NCBI GenBank assembly: GCA_902627335.1
Contig: CACOIV010000003.1
Location: 1-64,000, forward strand
Origin: an uncultured Prochlorococcus sp.
Lineage (GTDB): Bacteria; Cyanobacteriota; Cyanobacteriia; PCC-6307; Cyanobiaceae
Length of the DNA: 64,000 nt
Direction: 5' to 3'
Part shown: piece after piece, positions 1 to 9,200 of the stretch
Position numbering within the stretch: position 1 is the stretch's first letter
Layout: each line of letters begins with the position of its first letter
Made by a program: the position numbers and the translations under genes
The notes under the pieces: model-generated
Database searches by the model: none
What the model saw: the letters and a program-made list of their open reading frames with translations, nothing else
Told to the model about the DNA's origin: nothing

Positions 1-619
1 TATTTAAGATAGTTTGATAATATTTAAATTTTTCTTCTCTTTTCTTAGATAGTTTATTATTATTAATAGATCTCAATGATTCATCAATTAAATCTTTATT
101 AGAAGCGCAAATTATGAAGTTATCATTAGTTTGAATAATATGGGTTATTAAATTAAGAGTCTTGGGTCTTGAAATCTTGATTAATTGATTAATATTATAA
201 TTACTATCTTCTATATTAAGAATTTTATTTAAATCAATTTCATTTTTTGTTTTAAAAATAATTAATACCTCTCTTTTATTATTTGTTTTTTTAAATGTTG
301 ATAATACAAATTCACCATCAAATAAATCATTTAAATTGCCTTTTATATCAAAGCCAAAAAATGATATTAAGCCATTTTTCATTATATTTATTTTTTTAAT
401 TTCGTTATTGGAAAACTTTTGTTTAATAAACTTATTTATTTGATTATTTTTATAGTTTGAATAAAATAATAATTCATTATTATCTGGTATGAACTTTGAA
501 ATTTTATTGGTTTTGATTTCAGAATTATTTAAGTTATTAGATTTAGCTTCAGATATATAAAATGTAAAAATAAATATACATAAAAGTACAGTTGTTAATA
601 TTCTTTTAAAGTTAATCAT
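1..619 (-). CDS. Conserved exported protein, C-terminus cut off by window edge (DUF3352-like, tentative)
   Basis: A minus-strand reading frame opens at an ATG at 619 and stays open to the window edge, giving 206 codons with no stop, so the C-terminus is missing. The N-terminus MINFKRILTTVLLCIFIF is a typical signal peptide or membrane anchor, with probable cleavage near Ser-Glu-Ala-Lys. The body is rich in Asn, Lys and Ile. It contains a FIPDNNELLFY segment and a later GLISFFGFDIKGNLNDLFDGEF segment that resemble the start of DUF3352 proteins of cyanobacteria; this family link is from memory and tentative. It is divergent from the rhodanese gene at 709, and the 89 bases between them must hold both promoters. 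Function unknown. Confidence 0.7.
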   Translation of the reverse strand, partial: MINFKRILTTVLLCIFIFTFYISEAKSNNLNNSEIKTNKISKFIPDNNELLFYSNYKNNQINKFIKQKFSNNEIKKINIMKNGLISFFGFDIKGNLNDLFDGEFVLSTFKKTNNKREVLIIFKTKNEIDLNKILNIEDSNYNINQLIKISRPKTLNLITHIIQTNDNFIICASNKDLIDESLRSINNNKLSKKREEKFKYYQTILN

Positions 620-708
620 AATATTTATATTCTTAACAATAGATTTATTACTGCAAGTTTTATTTATTAAATTGTTAATAAGTTCTTATAAATGTTAGTT
701 TCTAAAAA

Positions 709-1053
709 ATGGAACCAAAATCAATAGATGCATATGACTTACAAAAGTGGTTGTCCTCTTCAGTTGAAAAACCGGTGATCATTGATGTTAGAGAGGATAT
801 GGAGTTGAATATTGCTTCTTTACCTTTTACAGAAATATTTATTCCAATGAGTCAAGTATCTATTGAATTAGTAGTATCGGAATTAGATAAATATAAGAAA
901 AAGAACTTTGTTGTTTTATGTCATAGAGGTATCAGAAGTTATAATTTTGGTCAATGGTTACTGGATAATGACATTGTTAATGAAGTCTGGAATTTAAGCG
1001 ATGGAATTGATGGCTGGAGCAGAGATGTTGATTCCAGTATTCCAAGATATTAA
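709..1053 (+). CDS. Rhodanese-like domain protein
   Basis: A single-domain rhodanese homology protein of 114 residues, probably cytoplasmic. Such proteins carry a persulfide on an active-site cysteine and pass sulfur to acceptors, or act as sulfur carriers or phosphatase-like sensors. The active-site loop CHRGIRS is visible at residues 71-77 with Cys71 as the nucleophile, and the upstream IIDVRED segment (about 24-30) is the usual rhodanese beta-strand motif. No signal peptide is present. Its stop codon lies one base from the stop codon of the convergent trpB. The substrate cannot be read from sequence; a cysteine desulfurase lies about 4.4 kb away but is not in the same transcript. Confidence 0.88.
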   Translation: MEPKSIDAYDLQKWLSSSVEKPVIIDVREDMELNIASLPFTEIFIPMSQVSIELVVSELDKYKKKNFVVLCHRGIRSYNFGQWLLDNDIVNEVWNLSDGIDGWSRDVDSSIPRY

Positions 1054-1054
1054 A

Positions 1055-2305
1055 TTATTGAAGATTCTCCATTTTAGATGCGACAGTATTTACATCTTTA
1101 TCTCCTCTACCCGAGCAATTTATAACTATCTCTGTATCTTTACTCAATGTTGGGCATAACTTATCTAACCAAGCAAAGGCATGAGCAGTTTCTAACGCTG
1201 GAATAATTCCTTCTAGCTCACTTACAAGTTTAAGTGCATCAAGAGCTTCTTGATCTGTAACTGATCCATACTCTGCTCTTCCAACTTCTTTTAGATAGCT
1301 ATGCTCTGGCCCAACTCCTGGATAATCTAATCCAGCACTTATTGAATGAGCTTCTTGTACTTGACCTTCTTCGTCTTGAAGTAGAAGACTCATGGATCCA
1401 TGAAGTATACCTATTGAGCCTTTAGTGATGGTAGCAGCATGTTTATCAGTATTGACTCCATTACCTGCAGCTTCAACTCCAATTAACCTTACCTCTTTAT
1501 CTTCAACGAATGGGTGAAAAAGACCCATCGCATTAGATCCTCCTCCCACGCAAGCAAGTAATATATCTGGAAGTGCTCCAAATGCCTCTAAGCATTGGCT
1601 CTTTGTTTCGAGTCCAATAACAGCGTGGAAATCTCTTACGATCATTGGGTAAGGATGCGGGCCTGCCACAGACCCTAAGATATAGTGAGTGTCTTCAACA
1701 TTTGAAACCCAATCTCTAATTGCTTCGCTGGTAGCATCTTTTAAAGTTGCTGTGCCTGAAGTTACAACTTTAACTTCAGCTCCAAGTAATTTCATTCTAA
1801 AAACATTTAATGATTGCCTTTTTATATCCTCTTCACCCATATATATGATGCATTTTAATCCAAATCTTGCACAGACAGTTGCAGTTGCTACACCATGTTG
1901 ACCCGCTCCGGTTTCTGCAATTATTCTCTTTTTACCCATTCTTATTGCAAGTAATGCTTGACCTAATGCATTATTAATTTTGTGGGCACCGGTATGATTT
2001 AAATCTTCACGTTTGAGCCATATACGATTGTTTGAATTTGCATTTGCATAATGAGCAGTAAGCCTTTTAGCTTCATAAAGAGGAGTTTCTCTTCCAACAT
2101 ATGTTTTTAGCAGATGATCTAACTCGTTAATAAAGCTTGGATCTAGCCATGCATCCTTAGCAGCTTTTTCTAATTCGAATAAAGCTGGCATTAATGTTTC
2201 TGGAACATATTGCCCTCCATATCTTCCATACCTTCCGTTCTTGGACGGACGTATCAAGTTCTCATCTTTGCTATCTTGATATTTATTAGAGATTGAGCTT
2301 ACCAA
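1055..2305 (-). CDS. trpB: Tryptophan synthase beta subunit
   Basis: TrpB condenses indole with L-serine to make tryptophan, as the beta half of the alpha2-beta2 complex in the cytoplasm. The 416-residue length is normal. [20 protein letters not shown] near the N-terminus and [13 protein letters not shown] (about 104-116) are diagnostic; Lys109 forms the PLP Schiff base. The GGGSNAMG phosphate-binding loop and the C-terminal CSGRGDKD are also present. No in-frame ATG fits the conserved N-terminus, so the TTG at 2305 is taken as the start. trpA is not nearby; trpG lies at 17.3 kb. It is divergent from the SUI1 gene, with 47 bases between the starts. Confidence 0.97.
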   Translation of the reverse strand: MVSSISNKYQDSKDENLIRPSKNGRYGRYGGQYVPETLMPALFELEKAAKDAWLDPSFINELDHLLKTYVGRETPLYEAKRLTAHYANANSNNRIWLKREDLNHTGAHKINNALGQALLAIRMGKKRIIAETGAGQHGVATATVCARFGLKCIIYMGEEDIKRQSLNVFRMKLLGAEVKVVTSGTATLKDATSEAIRDWVSNVEDTHYILGSVAGPHPYPMIVRDFHAVIGLETKSQCLEAFGALPDILLACVGGGSNAMGLFHPFVEDKEVRLIGVEAAGNGVNTDKHAATITKGSIGILHGSMSLLLQDEEGQVQEAHSISAGLDYPGVGPEHSYLKEVGRAEYGSVTDQEALDALKLVSELEGIIPALETAHAFAWLDKLCPTLSKDTEIVINCSGRGDKDVNTVASKMENLQ

Positions 2306-2352
2306 TTTTGTATATGATACCTATTAAACAACTATAAGCTAATCTGAAAATA

Positions 2353-2661
2353 ATGCGAAAGAAAGATTGGATTGAATTCAGTAATTTAAATAATCTTGAT
2401 AAGTTTAATAATATAGATGAATCTAAAAATCAATCAGAGAAGATAAAAGTATTTTCTCAAAAAAAAGGCAAAGGGGGGAAGACTGTTACTTTAGTCACAG
2501 GACTAAAATTTGATGATATATTCCATAAAAAAGAATTTTTAAAGAAATTAAAAATATATTGTAGTACCGGTGGTAAATTATGTGATGAAGGTATACAGCT
2601 ACAAGGAATGATGGTTGATAAAGTTATTTTTTTTCTTCGTAAAGATGGCTATGAATTGTAA
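2353..2661 (+). CDS. SUI1/eIF1-family translation factor (YciH type)
   Basis: Encodes 102 residues. The C-terminal two thirds match the SUI1/eIF1 fold: GKGGKTVTLVTGL, then LKKLKIYCSTGGKL and the terminal IQLQGMMVDKVIFFLRKDGY, which correspond to the family's conserved Gly-rich strand, Gly-Gly turn and final helix. Bacterial members (YciH) are related to the eukaryotic start-codon selection factor, but their role in bacteria is not settled. The N-terminal 30 residues are low-complexity Asn/Lys-rich. It is followed 51 bases later by cysC on the same strand. Confidence 0.9.
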   Translation: MRKKDWIEFSNLNNLDKFNNIDESKNQSEKIKVFSQKKGKGGKTVTLVTGLKFDDIFHKKEFLKKLKIYCSTGGKLCDEGIQLQGMMVDKVIFFLRKDGYEL

Positions 2662-2712
2662 GCCTCTTAAAGCTATCATAGAATATTAAGTTTTTTTTAA
2701 CCTGAGAAAGTA

Positions 2713-3333
2713 ATGAATCCAGACAAATCTGAAATTTCTAAAAAAAATATTAAATGGCATGAGGTAAGTATTGATAGAAGAAAGTTAGAAAAAATGCATG
2801 GTCATAAAGGTATGGTTCTCTGGTTTACTGGTTTATCAGGCTCAGGCAAAAGTACTTTAGCTAATGCTTTAAATGAGACATTACATTTAAAAGGTATTTC
2901 AACTTATGTCTTAGATGGAGATAATATTAGGCATGGTTTATGTAAGGACTTAGGATTTTCTGATAGTGATAGGGAAGAAAACATTAGGAGAATAGGAGAA
3001 GTGGCAAATTTATTTATGAATGCAGGTATAGTCGCTATTACAGCTTTCGTCTCACCATTTAAAGCAGATAGAGATAAAGTAAGATCCATTATTGGAAATA
3101 ATGATTTTGTTGAAATCTATTGTGCGGCAAATCTATCAGTTTGTGAAAAAAGAGATATAAAAGGGCTTTATAAAAAAGCAAGATTAGGAGAGATTAAGGA
3201 ATTTACGGGTATCTCTAGTCCATATGAAATACCTGAAAATCCTGAGATTACTATTGACACTGGGAATATTGGATTAATGGATTCAGTTCAAGTAATAATT
3301 AATTATTTAGATAAAAGATTTGATATTGATTAA
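2713..3333 (+). CDS. cysC: Adenylylsulfate (APS) kinase
   Basis: CysC phosphorylates adenosine 5'-phosphosulfate to PAPS, the second step of sulfate activation, in the cytoplasm. The Walker A loop GLSGSGKST is at residues 40-48, and the APS-binding DGDNIRHGL follows at about 68-76. [17 protein letters not shown] and [11 protein letters not shown] complete the family signature. The length of 206 is usual. ATP sulfurylase, the preceding enzyme, starts to appear at the opposite end of this window (after 63.4 kb), so the pathway genes are not adjacent here. The gene converges on purE with 24 bases between the stops. Confidence 0.96.
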   Translation: MNPDKSEISKKNIKWHEVSIDRRKLEKMHGHKGMVLWFTGLSGSGKSTLANALNETLHLKGISTYVLDGDNIRHGLCKDLGFSDSDREENIRRIGEVANLFMNAGIVAITAFVSPFKADRDKVRSIIGNNDFVEIYCAANLSVCEKRDIKGLYKKARLGEIKEFTGISSPYEIPENPEITIDTGNIGLMDSVQVIINYLDKRFDID

Positions 3334-3357
3334 TAATTTGATGAGTTAAGAAAGCAC

Positions 3358-3888
3358 TTAATTTTCTAAAAATTCTTTTACTCCTAACTTTCTTAGATTC
3401 ATATTCTTGTTTCTTACGCTTTTATGAAGATTTGACTTGAATGATAAATATTCAGATTTCTTTGTTTCATCAAATAGGCTACATATCTGTACGGCTAATA
3501 AGCCTGCATTTTCACTGCCATTAATTGCGACTGTTGCTACTGGTACTCCTGATGGCATTTGAACGATAGAAAGTAATGAATCGATTCCATTAAGTGTTTT
3601 GCTTTCAACAGGTACTCCTATTACAGGAATAGAAGTTAATGAAGCTATCATCCCTGGAAGATGAGCTGATCCTCCTGCGCCAGCAATAATTACTTTTATA
3701 TTGTTTGAGTCTGAATTTTTTGCATACTCCATCATTTCTAAAGGTGTTCTATGTGCAGATAATATACAGACTTCATTTGAGATCTTAAATTTATCAAGAA
3801 CATCTATAGCGGCTTTCATTATTTTAAGATCTGAATCGCTCCCCATTACTACGGAGACCTTATAGGGTGTTTGTGTATTTAAAGACAA
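3358..3888 (-). CDS. purE: N5-carboxyaminoimidazole ribonucleotide mutase (PurE class I)
   Basis: PurE moves the carboxyl group of N5-CAIR to form CAIR in de novo purine synthesis. The 176-residue protein has the class I signatures VVMGSDSD (13-20), SAHRTP (44-49) with the catalytic His, and AGAGGSAHLPGM (about 69-80). The start is a TTG at 3888; the conserved family N-terminus starts close behind it, and the next in-frame Met (residue 15) lies inside the MGSDSD motif. A C-terminal extension of about 20 residues after the conserved domain is Lys/Asn-rich. Ninety bases separate it from the divergent chlM. Confidence 0.95.
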   Translation of the reverse strand: MSLNTQTPYKVSVVMGSDSDLKIMKAAIDVLDKFKISNEVCILSAHRTPLEMMEYAKNSDSNNIKVIIAGAGGSAHLPGMIASLTSIPVIGVPVESKTLNGIDSLLSIVQMPSGVPVATVAINGSENAGLLAVQICSLFDETKKSEYLSFKSNLHKSVRNKNMNLRKLGVKEFLEN

Positions 3889-3978
3889 AATAACAATTCT
3901 ATTCTTTTATTATCATGACGTGCTATTACTGGAGCGCTAGTTAGTTAATATTAAAAATATTGATTTTTTAAAAAAGTT

Positions 3979-4680
3979 ATGCCAATTAGTAACAATCTGG
4001 AAAAGGAGGAAGTAAAGGATTACTTTAATGGGACGGGATTCGATAGATGGAGACGAATCTATAGCAAATCTGAAGATGTGAATACTGTTCAGAAAAATAT
4101 TCGTATTGGTCATCAAAAAACTGTAGATGATGTAATTGATTGGATTAAAGATGATCCAACATTTTTAAAATCATCGTTCTGCGATGCAGGTTGCGGTGTT
4201 GGAAGTCTCTCAGTCCCCTTATTAAAACTTGGAATTAATGATATCCAGGTTAGTGATATATCTGCCTCAATGATTGATGAAACAAAATTAAGAATCAAAA
4301 GTGAAGATTTAAATTCTCAAAAAATAAAATATAAGATATGTGATCTTGAAAATTTATCTGGTTCTTTTGATTTTGTAATCTGTTTAGATGTATTTATACA
4401 TTATCCTCAACCAGTTGCTGAGGAAATGGTTAAACATCTTTGTTCATTAACAAAATCTAAATTAATTGTAAGTTTTGCCCCATATACACCATTTTTGGCT
4501 TTTTTAAAAAGTATCGGCAAATTATTTCCAGGACCTAGTAAAACTACAAGAGCCTATACTTTGAGGGAGCAAGGTATAATTAAAGCCGCAAAAGAAGAGG
4601 GCTTTGCTGTTTCAAGAAAGAAGTTAAATCAAGCACCTTTTTATTTTTCAAAATTGATTGAGTTTAAGAAAAATAATTAA
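3979..4680 (+). CDS. chlM: Magnesium-protoporphyrin IX O-methyltransferase
   Basis: ChlM transfers methyl from S-adenosylmethionine to the C13 propionate of Mg-protoporphyrin IX in chlorophyll synthesis, at or near the thylakoid membrane. The SAM-binding motif DAGCGVGSL lies at about residues 69-77. DFVICLDVFIHYPQ and KLIVSFAPYTPFLAFLKSIGKLFPGPSKTTR segments are characteristic of ChlM/BchM; the N-terminal YFNGTGFDRWRRIY is the family hallmark. The 233-residue length is normal. The stop codon is one base from the stop of the convergent response regulator gene, so the transcripts very probably overlap. Confidence 0.95.
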   Translation: MPISNNLEKEEVKDYFNGTGFDRWRRIYSKSEDVNTVQKNIRIGHQKTVDDVIDWIKDDPTFLKSSFCDAGCGVGSLSVPLLKLGINDIQVSDISASMIDETKLRIKSEDLNSQKIKYKICDLENLSGSFDFVICLDVFIHYPQPVAEEMVKHLCSLTKSKLIVSFAPYTPFLAFLKSIGKLFPGPSKTTRAYTLREQGIIKAAKEEGFAVSRKKLNQAPFYFSKLIEFKKNN

Positions 4681-4681
4681 A

Positions 4682-5407
4682 TTACTTAACCAGATGATTC
4701 TCTAATGCATACCTTACAAGTTCAGTTCTGCTAGATGTACTTGTTTTTATAAATAACCTACTTACATATTTTTCCACATTTCTAATTGAAGTCTCTAATT
4801 TTCTTGCGATCTCTTTATTCATTAGGCCCTCAGCAACTAATTGTAAAACGCTAGCTTCTCGTGGAGTAAAAGTAGGAATATTTATTTCATTTTCTGGATT
4901 AGCAGAGCTATTGTGAGTGAGCATGGATCTTATTTCGGTAATTTGTTTAGCCATCTTACTAACGTCTGTATCAGCAAATCTGGCTGCCTCTTTCAATAAT
5001 CTTTCTTGTCTTTTAATTACATTCTTAACCCGAGCTGCTAATTCATCAGGATCAAATGGTTTGGATATATAGTCATCTACTCCTGCTAGATAACCTTGAG
5101 TTCTATCTAAAGTCATACCTTTTGCAGTAAGAAAAATTACAGGTGTACCACTTAAACGCTCATCTTCTCTTATTCTCTCTAGTAAAGAATAGCCATTGCA
5201 TCGGGGCATCATTATGTCACTGATTATTAAATCAGGAAAAAATTGTTGGGCTTTTTCCCATCCATCTTCTCCGTCTACTGCCACAGTAATTTCAAAACCT
5301 TCGTCTTCTAGAAATGTTTTTACTGCATTTCTTAATCCAGGTTCATCATCTACTAAAAGAATTTGGGGTTTTTTTAGAACCTCATTACTCTGATTTAATT
5401 CATTCAT
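4682..5407 (-). CDS. Two-component response regulator, NarL/LuxR type
   Basis: This 241-residue transcription regulator has an N-terminal receiver domain (about 14-130) and a C-terminal LuxR-type helix-turn-helix (about 175-238). In the receiver, Asp20-Asp21 form the acidic pocket, Asp64 in SDIMMP is the phosphoryl acceptor, Thr94 and Lys116 (ISKPFD) are the switch residues. FTPREASVLQLVAEGLMNKEIA starts the DNA-binding domain, followed by the recognition segment SIRNVEKYVSRLF. The architecture matches the plastid/cyanobacterial Ycf29 group, but I cannot prove orthology. No histidine kinase is adjacent, so the partner kinase is unknown. Confidence 0.9.
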   Translation of the reverse strand: MNELNQSNEVLKKPQILLVDDEPGLRNAVKTFLEDEGFEITVAVDGEDGWEKAQQFFPDLIISDIMMPRCNGYSLLERIREDERLSGTPVIFLTAKGMTLDRTQGYLAGVDDYISKPFDPDELAARVKNVIKRQERLLKEAARFADTDVSKMAKQITEIRSMLTHNSSANPENEINIPTFTPREASVLQLVAEGLMNKEIARKLETSIRNVEKYVSRLFIKTSTSSRTELVRYALENHLVK

Positions 5408-5460
5408 CTTTAATTAACTTTTTCATAAGAACTTATTAAAAATTCTATATACTAAAAATT

Positions 5461-6609
5461 ATGCTATCAAGTCCTATATTACTAGATTATCAATCATCGA
5501 CTCCTTGTCATCAAGAAGTAGTTGATGCGATGAAACCTTATTGGAATCAAATTTTTGGAAATCCTTCAAGCAAATCTAATTTAGCGGGGATATCCTCTAG
5601 TGCAGCTTTAGAAGTATCAAGAGAAAAAATAATACAAAAATTAAATCTCAAAAAACAAAAAATTATTTTTACAAGTGGGGCTACCGAGGCCAATAATTTA
5701 GCTTTACTTGGTTACGCAAGGGATTTTCATATGAGAACTGGTTCTTTTGGCAATATTATTACTTTAAAAACGGAACATCATGCTGTTCTTGAACCTATTA
5801 GGCAATTAGCAAAAGAAGGTTTCACAATTACTGAAATTAGTCCTGAGGAAAATGGTTTAATAAATCAAGAAATTCTTCTAAAGGCGATCAAAAAAGATAC
5901 ATTTTTAGTAAGTATTATGTTAGCTAATAATGAGATTGGGGTGATTCAGCCAGTAAATGATATTAATCAAATTTGCAAATCTCGAAATATTATTTTTCAT
6001 ACCGATGCAGCGCAATCTATAGGATATTTACCTTTGAATTTAATTAGCAGAACAGCAAATATGATTACTTTAAGTTCTCATAAAATTTATGGCCCAAAGG
6101 GAGTAGGATTATTAATTATTGATGAGGATATAAATTTAGAACCACTACTGTTTGGCGGTGGACAAGAATTTGGATTTAGACCTGGTACGATACCTTTGCC
6201 TTTAATAGTAGGTTTTGCAAAAGCTATAGAAATAGCTATCAATAATACTGAAAAAAATATAAGTAAATTATCCTTATTAAGAAATAATCTTTTAAAAGGG
6301 ATACTAAAAACTGGTAATAAAGTTCTTATAAATGGATCAATGAATCATAGACTTCCGCATAATTTAAATATTACATTCTTAGATTTAAGTGGTTCTAGGT
6401 TACATAAAGAGTTGAAATCTAAAATAATTTGTTCTAGCGGATCTGCGTGCAGTAATGGAATGCCGTCTCATGTATTGATGGCGCTTGGGAGATCTTTAAA
6501 GGAGTCTGAATCCTCATTGAGATTAAGTCTTGGAATACAAACTAGTCATGATGATATTAACAACGCAATATTTATTATTAACAATGTAGTACATGCTTTA
6601 AAAAAGTAG
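5461..6609 (+). CDS. Cysteine desulfurase, NifS/IscS family
   Basis: A class V PLP aminotransferase-fold enzyme that converts cysteine to alanine and leaves a persulfide for iron-sulfur cluster and thio-cofactor assembly. The protein of 382 residues shows FTSGATEANNLAL (70-82), the PLP lysine in SSHKIYGPKG (Lys208), and the catalytic cysteine in SSGSACSNG (Cys330), which is the group I (NifS/IscS) pattern rather than SufS. It is divergent from the response regulator with 53 bases between the starts. Its stop (TAG) lies one base from the stop of the convergent rsmH. No iscU or other partner is next to it. Confidence 0.93.
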   Translation: MLSSPILLDYQSSTPCHQEVVDAMKPYWNQIFGNPSSKSNLAGISSSAALEVSREKIIQKLNLKKQKIIFTSGATEANNLALLGYARDFHMRTGSFGNIITLKTEHHAVLEPIRQLAKEGFTITEISPEENGLINQEILLKAIKKDTFLVSIMLANNEIGVIQPVNDINQICKSRNIIFHTDAAQSIGYLPLNLISRTANMITLSSHKIYGPKGVGLLIIDEDINLEPLLFGGGQEFGFRPGTIPLPLIVGFAKAIEIAINNTEKNISKLSLLRNNLLKGILKTGNKVLINGSMNHRLPHNLNITFLDLSGSRLHKELKSKIICSSGSACSNGMPSHVLMALGRSLKESESSLRLSLGIQTSHDDINNAIFIINNVVHALKK

Positions 6610-6610
6610 A

Positions 6611-7516
6611 CTATTTCAATTGTGCAATTCGCATTTTTGCACTTCTTGATCTTTTATTATTTTGAATTTCTATATCTTGTGGAACAATTGGTTTCTTCGT
6701 GAGATTCAATAACTTGTTATTAGTTTTGAAATTTTCTTTTACTTTTCTATCTTCAATTGAATGAAAGCTTATAATAGCAATGATTCCTTCAGGTAAAAGC
6801 CAATTTGGTGATTTTAATAATAATTTCTCCAGTGACTCAATTTCTTGGTTTACGCCAATCCTTAATGCCTGAAATGTTCTAGTTGCAGGATGAATTTTTT
6901 TATATCTTTGTCCTGGGGGAAAACAACCTCCAATTGCATATGCTAATTCTTTAGTACTTTTATATGATCCTTTTTCAAATAAATCTCTTTTAATTTTTCT
7001 TGCAATTTTTCTCGATAATCTTTCCTCACCATATTTGTATATTAAGTCTGCTAATTCTTTCTCATTCAAATTATTGATAAGTTCTTCGGCATTTATTGCT
7101 AAAGAAGGATCCATGCGCATATCTAGTGGTCCATCTTTTTGGAAACTAAATCCTCTTTCAGGTTGATCAATTTGGAAGCTATTAACTCCTAAATCTGCTA
7201 TTACGAAGGCAACTTTTTCTTTAGGTTCAAAATCTGCAAAATTTGTAGATTTAATGTTTATTCGATTTTTGAATTCGTTAAGTTTGATTGTTGCTGCTTG
7301 TCTTGCATATGGATCTTGGTCAATTCCAATTATTTTTAATAATGGAAATTTTTTTAATAATTCATAAGAATGTCCTCCTCCGCCTAATGTTGCATCAATT
7401 CCTATAAAGTTAGGAGATGATTTTTGAGGGCAATTATTGACAGCACTAATAATCTCCTCAGTCATCACTGAAGTATGATTGAATAATAATGGTGACTTAT
7501 TCGATTCAGTTTCCAT
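6611..7516 (-). CDS. rsmH: 16S rRNA (cytosine(1402)-N4)-methyltransferase
   Basis: RsmH (MraW) methylates the N4 of C1402 in the ribosomal decoding centre using SAM. The 301-residue length is typical. N-terminal HTSVMTEEII, IDATLGGGGHSYELL (SAM motif, about 40-54), the DLGVNSFQID motif and RGFSFQKDGPLDMRMD are family signatures; the C-terminal SFHSIEDRKVKENF is also diagnostic. The usual cell-division partners (mraZ, ftsI) are absent from the neighbourhood. The gene is divergent from ndhH with a gap of 37 bases. Confidence 0.96.
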   Translation of the reverse strand: METESNKSPLLFNHTSVMTEEIISAVNNCPQKSSPNFIGIDATLGGGGHSYELLKKFPLLKIIGIDQDPYARQAATIKLNEFKNRINIKSTNFADFEPKEKVAFVIADLGVNSFQIDQPERGFSFQKDGPLDMRMDPSLAINAEELINNLNEKELADLIYKYGEERLSRKIARKIKRDLFEKGSYKSTKELAYAIGGCFPPGQRYKKIHPATRTFQALRIGVNQEIESLEKLLLKSPNWLLPEGIIAIISFHSIEDRKVKENFKTNNKLLNLTKKPIVPQDIEIQNNKRSRSAKMRIAQLK

Positions 7517-7553
7517 AACTTTCTATTAGAATTTAATAAAGGTTAATTTTTAA

Positions 7554-8741
7554 ATGGCTCAGTTAGAGACTAGAACAGAACCGATGGTGGTCAACTTTGG
7601 CCCTCACCATCCATCCATGCATGGTGTACTAAGACTAGTTGTAACACTCGACGGAGAAAATGTAATTGATTGCGAACCAGTTATTGGTTATTTGCATAGA
7701 GGGATGGAAAAGATTGCAGAAAATAGAACTAATGTAATGTATGTTCCTTATGTAAGCAGAATGGATTATGCTGCCGGGATGTTTTATGAAGCAATTGTAG
7801 TCAATGCCCCAGAAAGATTAGCTAATATCCCTGTCCCAAAAAGAGCAAGTTACATAAGAGTATTAATGCTTGAGTTAAATAGAATAGCAAATCATCTTTT
7901 ATGGCTTGGTCCTTTTTTAGCAGATGTTGGAGCTCAAACGCCTTTCTTTTATATATTTAGGGAAAGAGAAATGATTTATGACCTGTGGGAAGCTGCTACT
8001 GGACAAAGGTTAATTAATAATAACTTTTTTAGAATTGGTGGAGTAGCGTGCGATTTACCTTACGGGTGGTTAGAAAAATGTCTAGATTTTTGTGATTGGT
8101 TCGGACCTAAGATTGATGAGTATGAAAAATTGATTACTAATAATCCTATTTTTAGGAAGAGAATCGAGGGTTTAGGAAAAGTAAGTAAAGAACAAGCTAT
8201 TAATTGGTCACTGTCAGGTCCGATGCTAAGAGCATCAGGAGTTGCTTGGGATTTAAGGAGGGTAGACCATTACGAATGTTATGACGAGCTTGAGTGGGAT
8301 ATAGCTTATGAAAATGAAGGTGATTGTTATGCAAGATATAGAGTTCGTGTTGAAGAGATGCGTCAATCTTTAAAAATCATTCGACAAGCATGTCAAATGA
8401 TACCAGGAGGTCCTACAGAAAATCTTGAAGCTAAAAGAATGGCAACAGACGATAAGAAAGATCCAATATTTGGTCCTGACTATCAATATATTGCTAAAAA
8501 AGTTGCACCTACTTTTAAAATTCCAAATGGTGAACTTTATACTAGGCTTGAATCAGGAAAAGGCGAAATAGGAGTTTTTATTCAGGGTAGTAATGAGGTA
8601 ACACCATGGAGATTTAAAATAAGAGCAGCAGATTTAAATAATTTGCAAATTTTACCTCATATACTTAAAGGTGCAAAAATAGCCGATATTATGGCAATAC
8701 TAGGTTCAATAGATGTGATTATGGGATCTGTAGATAGATAA
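7554..8741 (+). CDS. ndhH: NAD(P)H-quinone oxidoreductase subunit H (NDH-1)
   Basis: NdhH is the 49-kDa subunit of the hydrophilic arm of cyanobacterial NDH-1, which takes electrons from ferredoxin to plastoquinone for respiration, cyclic electron flow and CO2 uptake. It shapes the quinone site at the membrane interface. The N-terminal [18 protein letters not shown] and the C-terminal IMGSVDR are diagnostic, and the 395-residue length is standard. The DHNA-CoA thioesterase begins nine bases after the stop and may be co-transcribed. Confidence 0.98.
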   Translation: MAQLETRTEPMVVNFGPHHPSMHGVLRLVVTLDGENVIDCEPVIGYLHRGMEKIAENRTNVMYVPYVSRMDYAAGMFYEAIVVNAPERLANIPVPKRASYIRVLMLELNRIANHLLWLGPFLADVGAQTPFFYIFREREMIYDLWEAATGQRLINNNFFRIGGVACDLPYGWLEKCLDFCDWFGPKIDEYEKLITNNPIFRKRIEGLGKVSKEQAINWSLSGPMLRASGVAWDLRRVDHYECYDELEWDIAYENEGDCYARYRVRVEEMRQSLKIIRQACQMIPGGPTENLEAKRMATDDKKDPIFGPDYQYIAKKVAPTFKIPNGELYTRLESGKGEIGVFIQGSNEVTPWRFKIRAADLNNLQILPHILKGAKIADIMAILGSIDVIMGSVDR

Positions 8742-8750
8742 AAATTTTTA

Positions 8751-9200
8751 ATGAGAGCAGATAATTGGTTACTTTTAGAAAAAAAAGTAAAATTCGGAGA
8801 TTGTGATTCAGCAGGTGTAATTCATTTTCATAATTTATTACGATGGGCGCATGAATCTTGGGAAGAAAGTTTGGAGATTTATGGAATTAACTTAAAAGCA
8901 ATTTTCCCTTCAATGAAAAATGATACAAAAAAAATTTTCCCCATAATAAATTGTGAAGCAAATTTTTTATATCCAATTGAACTAGGGGATAAATTAAAAA
9001 TAAATATTTTGCCCAAGAAAATCAATAATCACTTATTTGAGGTCAATATATCTTTTTATAAAGATACAATAATAGTTGCCAAAACTAAAGTAATCCATTG
9101 TGTATTGGATATTGTTGATAGGAAGAAAGTAGATTTACCTGAAAGTTTAGAACTTTGGATAGAAGCATCTAATATTAATAGCAAAATTGAAAGTTGTTAA
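8751..9200 (+). CDS. 1,4-dihydroxy-2-naphthoyl-CoA hydrolase (hotdog thioesterase)
   Basis: A 149-residue hotdog-fold acyl-CoA thioesterase of the 4-hydroxybenzoyl-CoA thioesterase type. The signature FGDCDSAGVIHFHNLLRWAH, with the catalytic Asp in CDSAGVIHF, is at about 16-35. In cyanobacteria this family releases 1,4-dihydroxy-2-naphthoate from its CoA ester in phylloquinone synthesis. Clustering with menE, menC, menA and menF here strongly supports that role over a general thioesterase. Its TAA stop overlaps the stop codon of the convergent menE within a shared TTAA at 9197-9200. Confidence 0.9.
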   Translation: MRADNWLLLEKKVKFGDCDSAGVIHFHNLLRWAHESWEESLEIYGINLKAIFPSMKNDTKKIFPIINCEANFLYPIELGDKLKINILPKKINNHLFEVNISFYKDTIIVAKTKVIHCVLDIVDRKKVDLPESLELWIEASNINSKIESC